From Methylobacter sp. (GTDB lineage Bacteria; Pseudomonadota; Gammaproteobacteria; Methylococcales; Methylomonadaceae), in the NCBI RefSeq assembly GCF_030680395.1, contig NZ_JAUXVR010000021.1, positions 53,919 through 117,918 on the forward strand: a DNA stretch of 64,000 nt, written 5' to 3'. Positions 9,495 to 19,091 of the stretch are shown here, piece by piece. A program made the translations under genes and the position numbers. The notes beneath the pieces were generated by a model. That model did no database searches, was not told the DNA's origin, and saw only the letters and a list, made by a program, of their open reading frames with translations. Each line of letters starts with the position of its first letter. The first letter of the stretch is position 1.

Positions 9495-10003
9495 TCGACA
9501 GAGTTCAACGCTGTCCTCCATATATAAAACTTTTGTTCATAGGAAAGAGAGGCATGCGCCGGGCTGGTCGATGGGAGACGCATGTAGCTGACAGGAACGG
9601 TGCTGACGGTAGGCAAAACATACTGCCGGTACGCCGACTCCGCCTTTGCCCCATTGAAGAACACCGTACGGATCTTGTCATGCGTACGAAAGAAGTTTTG
9701 AAAGTCATTGACAGTAATGGAGCCGTTGTCAATTCTTGCGTCCAAGCTACCGACTCGCGTACAGGACTGCAACACATCCCAGAGTGCGATGTGAGCAGTC
9801 TTCAGTTCTTGTAGCCGAGCCTCATATGAAGAGTCCGGGGCAAACTCAAGCAATTGGGCCATGATTTTCCAGAAGGCATTACGGCGATTCGCGTAGTACT
9901 GGCCTGCCGCCAAAGATTCCTGCCCCGGCATACTGCCCAGAATTAATATCTCTGCATTACAATCCGCGATTGGTTCGAAGCAAAATAAAAGTGTTTTTGT
10001 CAT
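9476..10003 (-). CDS. DNA-deoxyinosine (hypoxanthine) glycosylase, UDG superfamily
   Basis: A 175-aa base-excision-repair glycosylase. EILILGSMPGQESLAAGQYYANRRNAFW matches the active-site loop of the family-6 uracil-DNA-glycosylase fold that removes hypoxanthine, with Asn in place of the usual catalytic Asp. LPSTSPAHASLSYEQKFYIW near the end is the conserved DNA-minor-groove loop. The length fits. The last residues (NSVDRNKPV) are encoded within the palindrome-ended repeat at 9321-9494, so the natural C-terminus may have been replaced. Monocistronic and convergent with the TusA-like gene. Confidence 0.85.
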   Translation of the reverse strand: MTKTLLFCFEPIADCNAEILILGSMPGQESLAAGQYYANRRNAFWKIMAQLLEFAPDSSYEARLQELKTAHIALWDVLQSCTRVGSLDARIDNGSITVNDFQNFFRTHDKIRTVFFNGAKAESAYRQYVLPTVSTVPVSYMRLPSTSPAHASLSYEQKFYIWRTALNSVDRNKPV

Positions 10004-10224
10004 TTCGGTGTACAGGGTTTAAAGCATAAAACCGCGAAAGCAGGAAGTTCAAGAAAAAAGCCAAGATAAAGCTTCATGCCTTCAATATTTATCAAATGGC
10101 TAACAGAATAACCGAAATAATTTAATAAAACAGGGTGCTTTTAAAGTTAGATTTATAATGCCGGTAGAAGTAAGCGCCCTGCAATCAAAACAAATTCCCC
10201 CAAACAATCTTGAGCTTAAACAAA

Positions 10225-13128
10225 ATGGTTAAACGAAGTATTTTTAGAAAACTTCTCATTACGATGGTAGGTTTAATTATTGCCTTGTTGACGCTGTTAA
10301 CCTTTGTTCAAATTGAGTTTCAAAAAGATGTGTTTGAAAAGGAGTTGGAAAAACGTATTGTGCTGATGAAAAGCAGGTTGATCGATAGAGGGCAGATTCT
10401 ATCTGATAGTTTATCGGATCAAGTTGAGAATGGCATCGCTTCAGTTAACCTTTCTCTGGTTGCCGATCAGTTAAGGGGAGCGGTTCGGGAAAATAAGGAG
10501 CTTCATTACATTATATTAATGGAAGCATCCGGCCGGGCGTATATCCACACGCTAAAGCCGCAGTTAGAGATGGGAGTTTTATCCGAAAAAGAGGACTTGT
10601 TTGCGGCGGATCAAAAGACTGCAACGGTTAATGAGTATGTAAGCAACGGTAAACCCTTTATGGAATTTATCATGCCTATTCAAGTGAGTGCAAAGCCGTG
10701 GGGCGTTCTCCGACTAGGTTTCTCCCTGGATCTTCTTAATCAGGAGATCGTCAGTTCCCGAGAGGAGAGTACCCGTCAAATCCACGAAATGATAACGCGG
10801 TTATTAATAACCGCGGCCGTTTTTATCCTGATTGGCGCTTGTATCGTATTATTCGTATCTGAACGTCTTTCCAGGCCGCTGATGCACTTAACTCGATTGG
10901 CAAATGAGTTGGCTCAAGGTAACTTTGCGGTCAGCGACAATGTTAAAAAAAATCACCCGGATGGCGAAATCGGAGCTTTAACGACAGCATTTTCTCAAAT
11001 GGCCCGGAATCTTAAGATTTCTTACGATAAGCTTGAGGAACACAGTCGGACGTTAGAGCAAAACGTAAGAAATCGCACATCCGAATTGGCAGAGGCGCGA
11101 GATCAGGCCATTGCGGCTGATAAAAGCAAATCGGAATTTCTTTCGATGATGAGTCATGAAATTCGAACGCCGATGAACGCAATCATCGGCATGACCCGGC
11201 TAGCTTTAAATACGGATCTGACTGCAAAACAGCAGGATTATTTGACTAAAGTTCAGGTGTCTTCGCGTGCATTGCTCGGGATCATTAACGATATTTTAGA
11301 TTTTTCCAAAATTGAAGCCGGAAAACTGGAGCTGGAGGCTATCACATTTAATTTGGATGATGTGCTGAATGATCTCTGCAGTTTGATGAGTGAAAAAGCG
11401 GAAGAAAAAGGTCTACAGATACATTTTATTACCGCCGACGACGCGCCTTTGGATTTGATAGGCGATCCGCTAAGGTTGGGCCAGGTATTGCTTAACTTAG
11501 TCAATAACGCAGTAAAATTTACCGGCCACGGCGGCGATATTTTTATTAAAATTGCATTAGCGGACGGCGGCGAACAAGCAGGAAGAGCGGATCAAATTAT
11601 GCTTGAGTTTTCTGTTAAGGACACCGGCATAGGCTTGACGACAGAACAAATAGGCGGACTATTTCAATCCTTTAATCAAGCCGATAAATCTACCACCCGT
11701 AAATACGGCGGAACAGGTCTGGGTCTGGCAATTTGCAAGCGGATGGTGGACATGATGGGCGGTGCCATTAATGTAAACAGCGAAATAGGAAAGGGCAGTA
11801 CTTTTACATTTACCGGTATCTTCGGACAACCCTATGAGTTAAGTCAAAAACGAGCGGCATCGCGCGATGCTTTTCGCGGCGTAAAAGCATTAGTGGTGGA
11901 TGGCAGCGAGACATCGCGGGATGTCTTATGCTTGCATTTGGAAACTCTTTTTTTTCAAGTGACGCCTGTCAATACAGGTGAGCAAGCTATTCAAATGTTG
12001 GAAAATGCCTCCGATGAAGATCCTTATCGGCTTGTGCTCATGGACTGGAATTTATCCAAAATGGACGGCATCTCGGTTGCTCGGCATATTAAAAATAATC
12101 TTAAAATTACCTGTATTCCTCACATTATTATAGTAACCACGCATAGCAGGGAGGATATTGTACAGCGGTCAAATGATCTTAATCTGGATGGTTTTCTTAT
12201 TAAGCCGGTGCATTCGTCGGCGCTGTTCAGTGCAGTTGTTGAGGCATTTAACCAAAATAATGTTGATGAATATCTGTCTTCGCAAGCCTGTCATAAGAGG
12301 ACCGAAAACGAAAAGCTGAATCAAATTAAAGGCGCTAAGTTGCTGTTGGTAGAAGACAATCCTATTAATCAGCAGATTGCGAGAGAAACACTGGAGCAGG
12401 AAGGTTTTGATGTCACTATCGTAATGGATGGCCGGGATGCTGTGCAAAAAATACGAGCAAGCTATTTTGATGCGGTATTAATGGACTTGGAAATGCCGAT
12501 CATGGATGGCTATGAGGCAACACGAATCATGCGTTCTGAGTCGCAATTTGATGATTTGCCGATTATTGCGATGACGGCCCATGCGATGAACGATGTCAGG
12601 GAAAAATGCCTGCAAATAGGTATGAACGGCTATGTGACCAAGCCTATAGATGTTGATGAATTATTGAGAATTTTAATTGAATTTATCAAGCCGGGATTGA
12701 GAAAGGCACCGGGTTCTGGTTTGGCGAAAGCAACCCGGCAAAGACAAGCATTACTGCCGGAACTATTACCCGGCATTGATGTACAGCAGGCTTTAAAAAA
12801 TGTTGTGGGAAATGTACAGCTGCTACATGACTTGCTATTGAAATTTTATGGGAGCTTTAGCGATGCACAGATCCGCTTGGATGCTTTTTTACAAGCGGGC
12901 GATGTTGATTCAGCTTTGAAATTTCTCCATGCAATGAAAGGCGTGGCGGCCAATCTCGCCATGCCGGAATTGAAAGTATGTATAGAAGCGTTGGAACAGA
13001 CGCTTATTAATAAACAATGGAAATACGGGCCTGAATTATTAACCGACTTTGCGGGCGCGCAAAACAGGGTGCTTGAGTCAATTGAGCAGTTATACAGGTC
13101 TAACGATCGAGAGATAACGCCAACATAG
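10225..13128 (+). CDS. Hybrid sensor histidine kinase with two receivers and HPt
   Basis: A membrane phosphorelay protein of about 967 aa. Order: TM helix near 10-30; periplasmic region with a CACHE-like sensor; second TM near 195-215; HAMP; short coiled coil; HisKA with [12 protein letters not shown] (phospho-His about 311); HATPase_c with GTGLGLAI; first receiver; second receiver ([21 protein letters not shown]); C-terminal HPt with [11 protein letters not shown]. The first receiver keeps the phospho-acceptor (LVLMDWNL) and the Lys (LIKPV), but its acidic pocket reads VVDGSE rather than xDD, so phosphorylation there may be weak. A TTG at 10210 would add five residues; I prefer the ATG. No output regulator is adjacent. 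Confidence 0.93.
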   Translation: MVKRSIFRKLLITMVGLIIALLTLLTFVQIEFQKDVFEKELEKRIVLMKSRLIDRGQILSDSLSDQVENGIASVNLSLVADQLRGAVRENKELHYIILMEASGRAYIHTLKPQLEMGVLSEKEDLFAADQKTATVNEYVSNGKPFMEFIMPIQVSAKPWGVLRLGFSLDLLNQEIVSSREESTRQIHEMITRLLITAAVFILIGACIVLFVSERLSRPLMHLTRLANELAQGNFAVSDNVKKNHPDGEIGALTTAFSQMARNLKISYDKLEEHSRTLEQNVRNRTSELAEARDQAIAADKSKSEFLSMMSHEIRTPMNAIIGMTRLALNTDLTAKQQDYLTKVQVSSRALLGIINDILDFSKIEAGKLELEAITFNLDDVLNDLCSLMSEKAEEKGLQIHFITADDAPLDLIGDPLRLGQVLLNLVNNAVKFTGHGGDIFIKIALADGGEQAGRADQIMLEFSVKDTGIGLTTEQIGGLFQSFNQADKSTTRKYGGTGLGLAICKRMVDMMGGAINVNSEIGKGSTFTFTGIFGQPYELSQKRAASRDAFRGVKALVVDGSETSRDVLCLHLETLFFQVTPVNTGEQAIQMLENASDEDPYRLVLMDWNLSKMDGISVARHIKNNLKITCIPHIIIVTTHSREDIVQRSNDLNLDGFLIKPVHSSALFSAVVEAFNQNNVDEYLSSQACHKRTENEKLNQIKGAKLLLVEDNPINQQIARETLEQEGFDVTIVMDGRDAVQKIRASYFDAVLMDLEMPIMDGYEATRIMRSESQFDDLPIIAMTAHAMNDVREKCLQIGMNGYVTKPIDVDELLRILIEFIKPGLRKAPGSGLAKATRQRQALLPELLPGIDVQQALKNVVGNVQLLHDLLLKFYGSFSDAQIRLDAFLQAGDVDSALKFLHAMKGVAANLAMPELKVCIEALEQTLINKQWKYGPELLTDFAGAQNRVLESIEQLYRSNDREITPT

Positions 13129-13310
13129 CTTCGGATCATTGCGCATATTGGAGAAGGAGCTGTATTCGACCCTGTTTTGGACAAGGATTTATTAGGAGCA
13201 GAAACCGCATTGAAATACTATGGCGCGTGATGAGAACGGATGGCTGCTTCATTTGACCCAGTATCAAAGGCTCTGTTGATCGAAATTGTCTGAAAGTGAG
13301 TAATTAATTT

Positions 13311-13338
13311 GTATAAAAATTGTAATTAATTTTTATAC
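13311..13338. promoter_or_regulatory. Perfect 11-bp inverted repeat, possible operator
   Basis: GTATAAAAATT (13311-13321) and AATTTTTATAC (13328-13338) are exact reverse complements with a six-base spacer. It is the only strong symmetry in the 273-bp gap before the gene at 13402 and lies 64 bp upstream of that start, a suitable place for a repressor or activator of the LOV/MsrPQ gene set. Confidence 0.45.
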
Positions 13339-13401
13339 TGGTAGATTAAAACAAGATAACAATAAAGTTGAGTAATAAGCTCAGCAAGGAATGGTTTTGC
13401 A

Positions 13402-13884
13402 ATGCAAATTAAGTTTTCATTTGATTTATCCAAACCGGTTTCGGGTGAAGCAAGCATTGAGATCGATAAACCGATTCACGACGTTTTTTCTTATATTGGC
13501 GAGCATTTTTATGATAACTATCCTAAATGGTCTGTAGAAGTTGTTGAGTTCGAACCCCTGGATGGTAATGAGGTATTTATTGGCGCTAAAGCAAAACAAA
13601 CCCGTAAAGACAACGGCGCAGAAGTCCAATCTATTTTTGAAATTACAGATTATCAACCCTGTATCAAACTTATTTTTAAAGGCCTGACTGAACCCTATAA
13701 ACACAGCTATTTATTGGAAAGCAGTGAACAAACACAATCAACGCGCTTGACTTTTCGCTTCGATTTATTGGAAATCGAAGTTTTTATGCGCCCATTTGAA
13801 AAGCTGATACGTTCCGCCATTGAAGATGGCGCAGAAAATACGGTTGAAAATATCAAAAATTTAATTGCGGCTGAAAACAATTAA
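13402..13884 (+). CDS. SRPBCC-family (START-like) protein
   Basis: A 160-aa cytoplasmic protein whose pattern SGEASIEIDKPIHDVFSYIGEHFYDNYPKWS, a central EITDYQPCIKLIFKG strand and a long C-terminal helix (PFEKLIRSAIEDGAENTVENIKNLI) is typical of the polyketide-cyclase/SRPBCC fold, which encloses a hydrophobic ligand cavity. The ligand is unknown. First gene of a same-strand run with a LOV photoreceptor 44 bp downstream, then a hydroxylase and MsrPQ, so co-expression with light or oxidative stress is likely (inference). Confidence 0.75.
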   Translation: MQIKFSFDLSKPVSGEASIEIDKPIHDVFSYIGEHFYDNYPKWSVEVVEFEPLDGNEVFIGAKAKQTRKDNGAEVQSIFEITDYQPCIKLIFKGLTEPYKHSYLLESSEQTQSTRLTFRFDLLEIEVFMRPFEKLIRSAIEDGAENTVENIKNLIAAENN

Positions 13885-13927
13885 TATCTAGTTGATTCGT
13901 AATTATCATAAACATTGGAGTTTAATT

Positions 13928-14383
13928 ATGTCTTTTATTGTTGAAAAAGATAGCGGACTTATTCCGCAAGTGCTTTCCGCTATTTTAGATGAATGTGTTA
14001 ACGGTGTAACTTTAGCTGATCCGGATTTAGATGATTCGCCAATTATATATGCCAATAAAGCCTTTGAACGGTTAACAGGTTATAGTCAAGAGGAAATCAT
14101 CGGTCATAACTGCCGTTTTCTTCAGGGCGATGATAGAGATCAGCCGGCGCGTAAACAAATTTCTGAAGCAATGAAAAATCATGAAGCGCTTGAAGTAACG
14201 TTGCGCAATTATAAAAAAGACGGAACATTATTCCATAATCGTTTAAAAATAACGCCCTTATTGGATAGAAAAAAACGGGTTATTTATTATCTTGGTGTGC
14301 AGTACGATATAACCGAACAAATAACCGCTAGTAATGAAATTAAAGAATTAAACGATTTACTAACGGCCATGTCGAACAAATAA
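13928..14383 (+). CDS. Short LOV blue-light photoreceptor
   Basis: A 151-aa single-domain LOV protein. GHNCRFLQG (Cys62) is the canonical flavin-adduct motif, preceded by NGVTLADP and followed by NYKKDGTLFHNRLKITPL, the strands that line FMN. The C-terminal helix (TEQITASNEIKELNDLLTAMSNK) is a short coiled coil with no effector domain, as in the short LOV proteins of Pseudomonas. The ATG at 13928 has GGAG seven bases upstream; an in-frame ATT at 13892 is not needed. It probably signals by dimer rearrangement to a separate partner. Its place in the MsrPQ gene run suggests light-dependent control. Confidence 0.92.
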   Translation: MSFIVEKDSGLIPQVLSAILDECVNGVTLADPDLDDSPIIYANKAFERLTGYSQEEIIGHNCRFLQGDDRDQPARKQISEAMKNHEALEVTLRNYKKDGTLFHNRLKITPLLDRKKRVIYYLGVQYDITEQITASNEIKELNDLLTAMSNK

Positions 14384-14426
14384 ACAAGCTTTTATAATAA
14401 TGGCGTAAAAACATGAAGGTATGTTT

Positions 14427-15257
14427 ATGAAAGCAGCTGAAAATACCAATAATAGTGATGGTTTACTTTTTAATGAAGAATTATTCGGCCTTGCTATACT
14501 CGCTTTTATTTTGTTGCTAGTCTTCGAAAAAATTAAACCGTACCGTAACTTTTCTAACAAGATTAATAAAGAATCATTCGTCACCAATACCACAGCATTT
14601 TTAGTTAATAACTTGATTTTGACGGCATTAAGAGCATCGTCATTATTCCTGGTCGCGCAGCAATTCTCATCCTATGGGTTATTAGCCGATTTGGATGACG
14701 GCTTAGTTAAATGGCTACTGGCCTTTGCTTTTTTTGATTTGGCAATTTATATTTGGCATGTGGCGAGTCACAAATTCGAGTTTCTATGGCGGTTTCATAA
14801 GGTACATCATAGCGATAAAAGCTTTAATGTTTCCACCGGGTTTCGATTTCATGTTTTCGATTTATTGCTGGAAATTATTTATAAATCCATATTTGTTGTG
14901 GTTATTGGTGTCGATGCATATTTGGTGCTCTCCATCGAGATTATCGAGTTATTTTTTATTTTTTTCCATCATGCCAATCTTCATGTTCCGAACGAAGAAG
15001 CAATCTCGCAAGTCATTATTACCCCGTCACTACACCGAACGCATCATTCCACATTACGTACAGAACACGACAGTAACTACGGCATCGTTTTGTCAATCTG
15101 GGATCGAATTTTCGGAACTCGAAAAGAGCTGGTTCCTGAAAATATCGGCTTGGATTTAATTGAAGCGGAAAATTTTATACAACTGTTTTCGCTGGCATTT
15201 ATTACTGAAATTAAAGTACGGCAATTATTGAGCTGGATTCCTAAAGGTAGAAAATAA
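14427..15257 (+). CDS. Sterol desaturase / fatty-acid hydroxylase family membrane enzyme
   Basis: A 276-aa integral membrane di-iron oxygenase. The histidine clusters WHVASHK, HKVHHS, HHANLH and HRTHHS match the eight-histidine di-iron signature of the family. Several hydrophobic segments precede and separate them (about residues 15-35, 55-75, 90-110 and 145-180). The ATG at 14427 is preferred over 14421 because GAAGG lies seven bases ahead. The substrate is not shown; relatives hydroxylate sterols, carotenoids or lipid alkyl chains. In the LOV-MsrPQ set, a lipid or pigment modification in response to light is a reasonable guess only. Confidence 0.85.
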   Translation: MKAAENTNNSDGLLFNEELFGLAILAFILLLVFEKIKPYRNFSNKINKESFVTNTTAFLVNNLILTALRASSLFLVAQQFSSYGLLADLDDGLVKWLLAFAFFDLAIYIWHVASHKFEFLWRFHKVHHSDKSFNVSTGFRFHVFDLLLEIIYKSIFVVVIGVDAYLVLSIEIIELFFIFFHHANLHVPNEEAISQVIITPSLHRTHHSTLRTEHDSNYGIVLSIWDRIFGTRKELVPENIGLDLIEAENFIQLFSLAFITEIKVRQLLSWIPKGRK

Positions 15258-15287
15258 GTATTGATTAACCATTAGGCAACTTTAGCG

Positions 15288-16244
15288 ATGATTATTAAAA
15301 CCACAAAAGATATTCCTGCCAGTGAAATTACCGATCCTTTGATTTTTAAGGAGCGACGAAAAATCATTAAAGCCATGCTGGCGACGGTGTTTTCAGGAGT
15401 CGGTATTGCACCGGCATTGGCGAATAACCATAACCCGGCTTGGGCGACTTTGCCAAAAAGTGACTTTTCTACTGATCTTTTAACGCCTACGCCTGCGGAA
15501 CTCATTAAAAATTACACAAATTATTACGAGTTTGCATTTAATAAACAAGACTCAACGAGTCTAGCGCAAAAGTTACGTACCGATCCCTGGTCTATAGAGA
15601 TAAGTGGCGAGGTGGAAAAGCCGGGTAATTATTATTTGGAAGATATTTTACGTCAGCAGACGCTTCAGGAGCATATCTATCGTTTTCGTTGTGTCGAAGC
15701 GTGGTCAATGGTTGTGCCTTGGGTGGGTTTTTCGCTAGGCAATCTATTAAAAACGGTTAAACCTTTATCAACTGCCAATTTTGTAAAATTTACCGCAGTT
15801 CATCAGCCGGAAATAATGCCCAGACAACATAATAATGCGATGCTGGAATGGCCCTATGTCGAAGGTTTACGCATTGATGAAGCCATGCATCCTTTGACAA
15901 TATTGGCTGTCGGAATGTATGGAGATGTTCTGCCAAAGCAAAATGGCGCGCCGTTACGTTTGGTTGTGCCTTGGAAATACGGCTTTAAGAGCATTAAAGC
16001 GATCGTAAAAATTGAGTTATTAAAAAGACCTCCAATAACATCCTGGAGCCAATTCGCACCTGATGAATATGGCTTTTATTCTAATGTAAACCCGGCAGTT
16101 GCTCATCCGCGCTGGAGTCAAAACAGCGAGCGCCAATTAGGCAGCAGTTTTTTTACCTCGCGTCGGCAAACTGAATTATTTAACGGCTATGGTGAACAAG
16201 TAGCCTCACTTTATCGCGATATGGACTTACGGCATTTTTTCTGA
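15288..16244 (+). CDS. msrP: Periplasmic methionine-sulfoxide reductase catalytic subunit MsrP
   Basis: A molybdopterin enzyme that repairs oxidised methionine in periplasmic proteins, fed by MsrQ. The N-terminus has a twin-arginine stretch (ERRKIIKAMLATVFSGVGIAPALA), so Tat export is expected. FRCVEAWSMVVPWVG carries the Mo-ligating cysteine (about Cys135), and GAPLRLVVPWKYGFKSIK is the conserved sulfite-oxidase-fold block. At 318 aa it has normal YedY/MsrP length. Its stop overlaps the msrQ start by one base (TGATG), so the two are translationally coupled. Confidence 0.95.
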   Translation: MIIKTTKDIPASEITDPLIFKERRKIIKAMLATVFSGVGIAPALANNHNPAWATLPKSDFSTDLLTPTPAELIKNYTNYYEFAFNKQDSTSLAQKLRTDPWSIEISGEVEKPGNYYLEDILRQQTLQEHIYRFRCVEAWSMVVPWVGFSLGNLLKTVKPLSTANFVKFTAVHQPEIMPRQHNNAMLEWPYVEGLRIDEAMHPLTILAVGMYGDVLPKQNGAPLRLVVPWKYGFKSIKAIVKIELLKRPPITSWSQFAPDEYGFYSNVNPAVAHPRWSQNSERQLGSSFFTSRRQTELFNGYGEQVASLYRDMDLRHFF

Positions 16245-16921
16245 TGATTTTGCAAGTCAATAATTTGCGATCAAAATCTATAGCGGTCTGTTTACTACCC
16301 TTGTTATGGCTGTTTGTTGATATTGCTTTCGACAATTTAGGAGCAAATCCTATTCAAGCATTGCATATTCGTTTAGGCGATTGGTCCTTACGTTTTTTAT
16401 GCTTGACTCTGGCTATTACGCCTATCCAGGCTATTACAAAATGGCGTGGCATGGCAGATTATCGGCAATTGCTCGGGTTGTACGCTTTTTTTTATGCAAC
16501 CTTGCATTTACTGGCCTATTTGCTTGTAGATCATGCCCTGGTGTGGCGTATGGTCGGTATTGATATTATTGAAAGTCCTTATATTTGGTTTGGAATATTG
16601 GCTTACATTATTGTTTTTTTATTAGCGCTTACCTCGCCTAAATGGGCTAAAAAACGCATGGGTAAAAACTGGAAAAAACTTCATCGATATATTTATATGG
16701 CAGCGGTTGCAGGAATTATTCATTATTTCTGGCAACTCAAAGGTAACCTGGCTGAACCTTTGTTTTATTCAATAATAGTATTTTTATTGCTGAGTTTTCG
16801 GGTTTTAGTCTGGGTTAAAAATCGCCAGTTAAGTAAAATGATGATTCCAAGGGGGCAAAGAGCGCTGTCCTTGGTGGATGAACAAGACGTGATGCCGGAA
16901 GCGATTCGTAAACGGCGCTGA
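16244..16921 (+). CDS. msrQ: Haem-binding membrane subunit MsrQ
   Basis: A 225-aa polytopic membrane protein of the ferric-reductase-like family that passes electrons from quinol or flavin reductase to MsrP. It has about six hydrophobic helices, with likely haem-ligating histidines in YATLHLLAYLLVDHALVW and LHRYIYMAAVAGIIHYFWQLKG. GDWSLRFLCLTLAITPIQAI is the typical first conserved helix. It starts within the msrP stop codon. Confidence 0.94.
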   Translation: MILQVNNLRSKSIAVCLLPLLWLFVDIAFDNLGANPIQALHIRLGDWSLRFLCLTLAITPIQAITKWRGMADYRQLLGLYAFFYATLHLLAYLLVDHALVWRMVGIDIIESPYIWFGILAYIIVFLLALTSPKWAKKRMGKNWKKLHRYIYMAAVAGIIHYFWQLKGNLAEPLFYSIIVFLLLSFRVLVWVKNRQLSKMMIPRGQRALSLVDEQDVMPEAIRKRR

Positions 16922-17083
16922 GTGACTGAGCCGAACCGGACACATTTAAATTATTTCAAAATATATCAAAATATGTCAGCCCAAAACCTGTATTGAAGCC
17001 GGAAATCCACAGGCCAAGCTTGGCTAAACGAATCAATAATCGATTGACGTAGAAAATAAAGCTTTCAATATCAATACTGCATT

Positions 17084-17974
17084 TTATTCTTTGCTTTGAA
17101 TTAGCCAGTAAGTAATGCCCAGCGCTATCACAACCAACGCCGATGCACTCACATATTCTGCAGATAAGCCGTTGTAATCAAATACAATAATTTTTCTGGA
17201 GATAGCCATTAAAGCGGTAGCCACCACCAGGTTTACGGGGATCACATCACTTCTAATATAGACCGTAATATTCAGAAAAATTTCAACGGCAATTAACACG
17301 GCCAAAAAAGCGCCAAACGTTTCCAACATGTCGTTAATCGTCAGCAGCATAAATGGCGGCTGGGTGATTTTTTCGAAAATCACATAAACGACATCCATAA
17401 TGCCAAATAAAATAACGATCACCATCAGCAAAGCCAGAAATTTGAGCCCCAGACGTATGACACGGTGCAGAAGTTGTATAAACGGATCTTCGTGCTGTAT
17501 AGGCAGTTCTTCGTGCTGTGCAGGTAGTTGTTCGGCGTTCTCCAGGGTGATTTGTTTTACCAGCTTACTGTGTAGATGGGCCAATAAGGGCCCGATAATG
17601 TGCTTATGAGAGGCAAGTCCCACAGGTGTTAAATCATTTTCAAAAAAGTCGTTAAAGCCTTCCATTTCACTCAGCTCTTTGGCTTCCAGCTTTTCAAAGC
17701 CCATACTCCAGTAAGGAAATATCCGCTCCGTTATCGGCAGTTTTTCAATTAAGGTTATGTCTTTGTGGCGTTTATCTTTTTTTATGATTTCAAATGTAGC
17801 GGCAACGGCGGTCTCGTCGCCTTCCAATACCTGAAAAAAAGTGCCATGCGAATAAAGCAATACCCCGGTTATATTTTTGGCGGCGTTATTTACTCGGCAG
17901 GTTTTTAACAGCGCTAACAAATTTTCCGGACTAAAGTCTGTTATTGCGGTACTGGCGTAAGTCAGTCTGATCAT
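17084..17974 (-). CDS. BLUF photoreceptor fused to PsiE-like membrane domain
   Basis: A 296-aa protein. Residues 1-95 form a BLUF domain: Tyr6 (LTYAS), Asn30 (VNNAAKNITGVLLY) and Gln48 (FFQVLEG) are the flavin hydrogen-bond triad, and YWSMGFEKL supplies the Met/Trp strand. A linker with a short repeat (QLPAQHEELPIQHEDPF) leads to four hydrophobic helices (about 170-292: FLALLMVIVILFGIMDVVY, FGAFLAVLIAVEIFLNI, VVATALMAISRKIIVFD, ALVVIALGITYWLI) matching the PsiE (phosphate-starvation-inducible E) family. It is convergent with the LOV/MsrPQ genes. The BLUF-membrane architecture suggests direct light control of a membrane protein; its activity is unknown. Confidence 0.88.
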   Translation of the reverse strand: MIRLTYASTAITDFSPENLLALLKTCRVNNAAKNITGVLLYSHGTFFQVLEGDETAVAATFEIIKKDKRHKDITLIEKLPITERIFPYWSMGFEKLEAKELSEMEGFNDFFENDLTPVGLASHKHIIGPLLAHLHSKLVKQITLENAEQLPAQHEELPIQHEDPFIQLLHRVIRLGLKFLALLMVIVILFGIMDVVYVIFEKITQPPFMLLTINDMLETFGAFLAVLIAVEIFLNITVYIRSDVIPVNLVVATALMAISRKIIVFDYNGLSAEYVSASALVVIALGITYWLIQSKE

Positions 17975-18334
17975 TGCGGCTTTTCCGTAGGTGATTACTG
18001 ATTTTGCATATATTTTGTAGGCTGCGGTTCGTAAATAGCAGTATAAGCGGCCAGACTTTGAAAGTATTATTTAAATGGGGTATAAAGCGTAGTCGCTTTC
18101 AACATATCGGGTGACAGTTTCTATCAAGACTCCAAAAGCTGGGCATTTTTGCAGGTTAGCATGGGTGCCGCATAAGCAGTTTTAACGACTTGCCTTCTTC
18201 CTGCTTGTGCTAAGCGCTTTATTTAATCGGCGAGCAATGCTAAAGTAAATGTTTATTAAAACACTTGGTATTTATTTTTGTTGCCGGCTGTTTGTACACA
18301 ATATCTTACAACAACTTTAATTTAGGAGAATCCC
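17975..18334. other. Intergenic region between BLUF gene and sodB
   Basis: A 360-bp AT-rich stretch that must hold the divergent promoters of the BLUF-PsiE gene and sodB. I see no clear operator, repeat or small open frame in it. Confidence 0.6.
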
Positions 18335-18916
18335 ATGGCTTTCGAACTTCCTGCTTTACCTTATGCTCAAGATGCATTGGCACCCCATATTTCTGCAGAA
18401 ACTTTGGAGTATCATTATGGTAAGCATCATCAAACTTATGTGACAAACCTGAATAACCTGGTTCCAGGAACTGAGTTTGAAGGTTTGTCGCTGGAAGAAA
18501 TCATCCAAAAATCTTCCGGCGGTATTTTTAATAACGCTGCGCAAGTCTGGAATCACACCTTTTACTGGAACAGCTTGGCGCCAAATGCGGGCGGCGAACC
18601 TACCGGTGCTTTAGCCGATGCGATCAATACAACTTTCGGTTCATTTGCAAAATTTAAAGAAGAATTTACCAAATGCGCAGTCACCACATTCGGTTCAGGC
18701 TGGGCTTGGCTGGTAAAAAATGCCGACGGTAGTTTGGCGTTGGTTAGCACCAGTAATGCAGGCTGCCCGTTAACGACCGGTCAAACGCCTTTGTTGACTT
18801 GCGATGTTTGGGAACACGCTTATTACATTGATTACCGTAATGCGCGTCCGGCCTATCTGGAAGCATTTTGGGCGCTGGTTAACTGGGATTTTGCTGCAAA
18901 AAACTTTTCAGCTTAA
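18335..18916 (+). CDS. sodB: Iron superoxide dismutase
   Basis: Dismutates superoxide in the cytoplasm. It is 193 aa with the Fe/Mn-SOD blocks [38 protein letters not shown] and [23 protein letters not shown], giving the three His and one Asp metal ligands. [11 protein letters not shown] favours the iron form. GGAG precedes the ATG at a good distance. A terminator-like hairpin follows at 19040. It lies beyond the LOV/BLUF/MsrPQ region. Confidence 0.97.
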   Translation: MAFELPALPYAQDALAPHISAETLEYHYGKHHQTYVTNLNNLVPGTEFEGLSLEEIIQKSSGGIFNNAAQVWNHTFYWNSLAPNAGGEPTGALADAINTTFGSFAKFKEEFTKCAVTTFGSGWAWLVKNADGSLALVSTSNAGCPLTTGQTPLLTCDVWEHAYYIDYRNARPAYLEAFWALVNWDFAAKNFSA

Positions 18917-19039
18917 TTTTTTAACCGATATTGCGTAAGTTATAACAACTGCGAAGAACGCTTGGCTTGTTTTTTCTTGCTGTCTTTGGTAGTGAGGTTT
19001 TTTACCTATTGCGCAACATCAGTTTTTAAGTAGTATAAG

Positions 19040-19077
19040 AAACCTCTTGCACCTATATCGATGCAAGAGGTTTTTTT
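19040..19077 (+). terminator. Rho-independent terminator after sodB
   Basis: AAACCTCTTGCA (19040-19051) pairs with TGCAAGAGGTTT (19062-19073), and the arm runs on into a seven-T tract. It lies ~125 bp after sodB and just before the ribosome-binding site of the next gene. Confidence 0.85.
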
Positions 19078-19091
19078 ATGGGAGAAATAAA

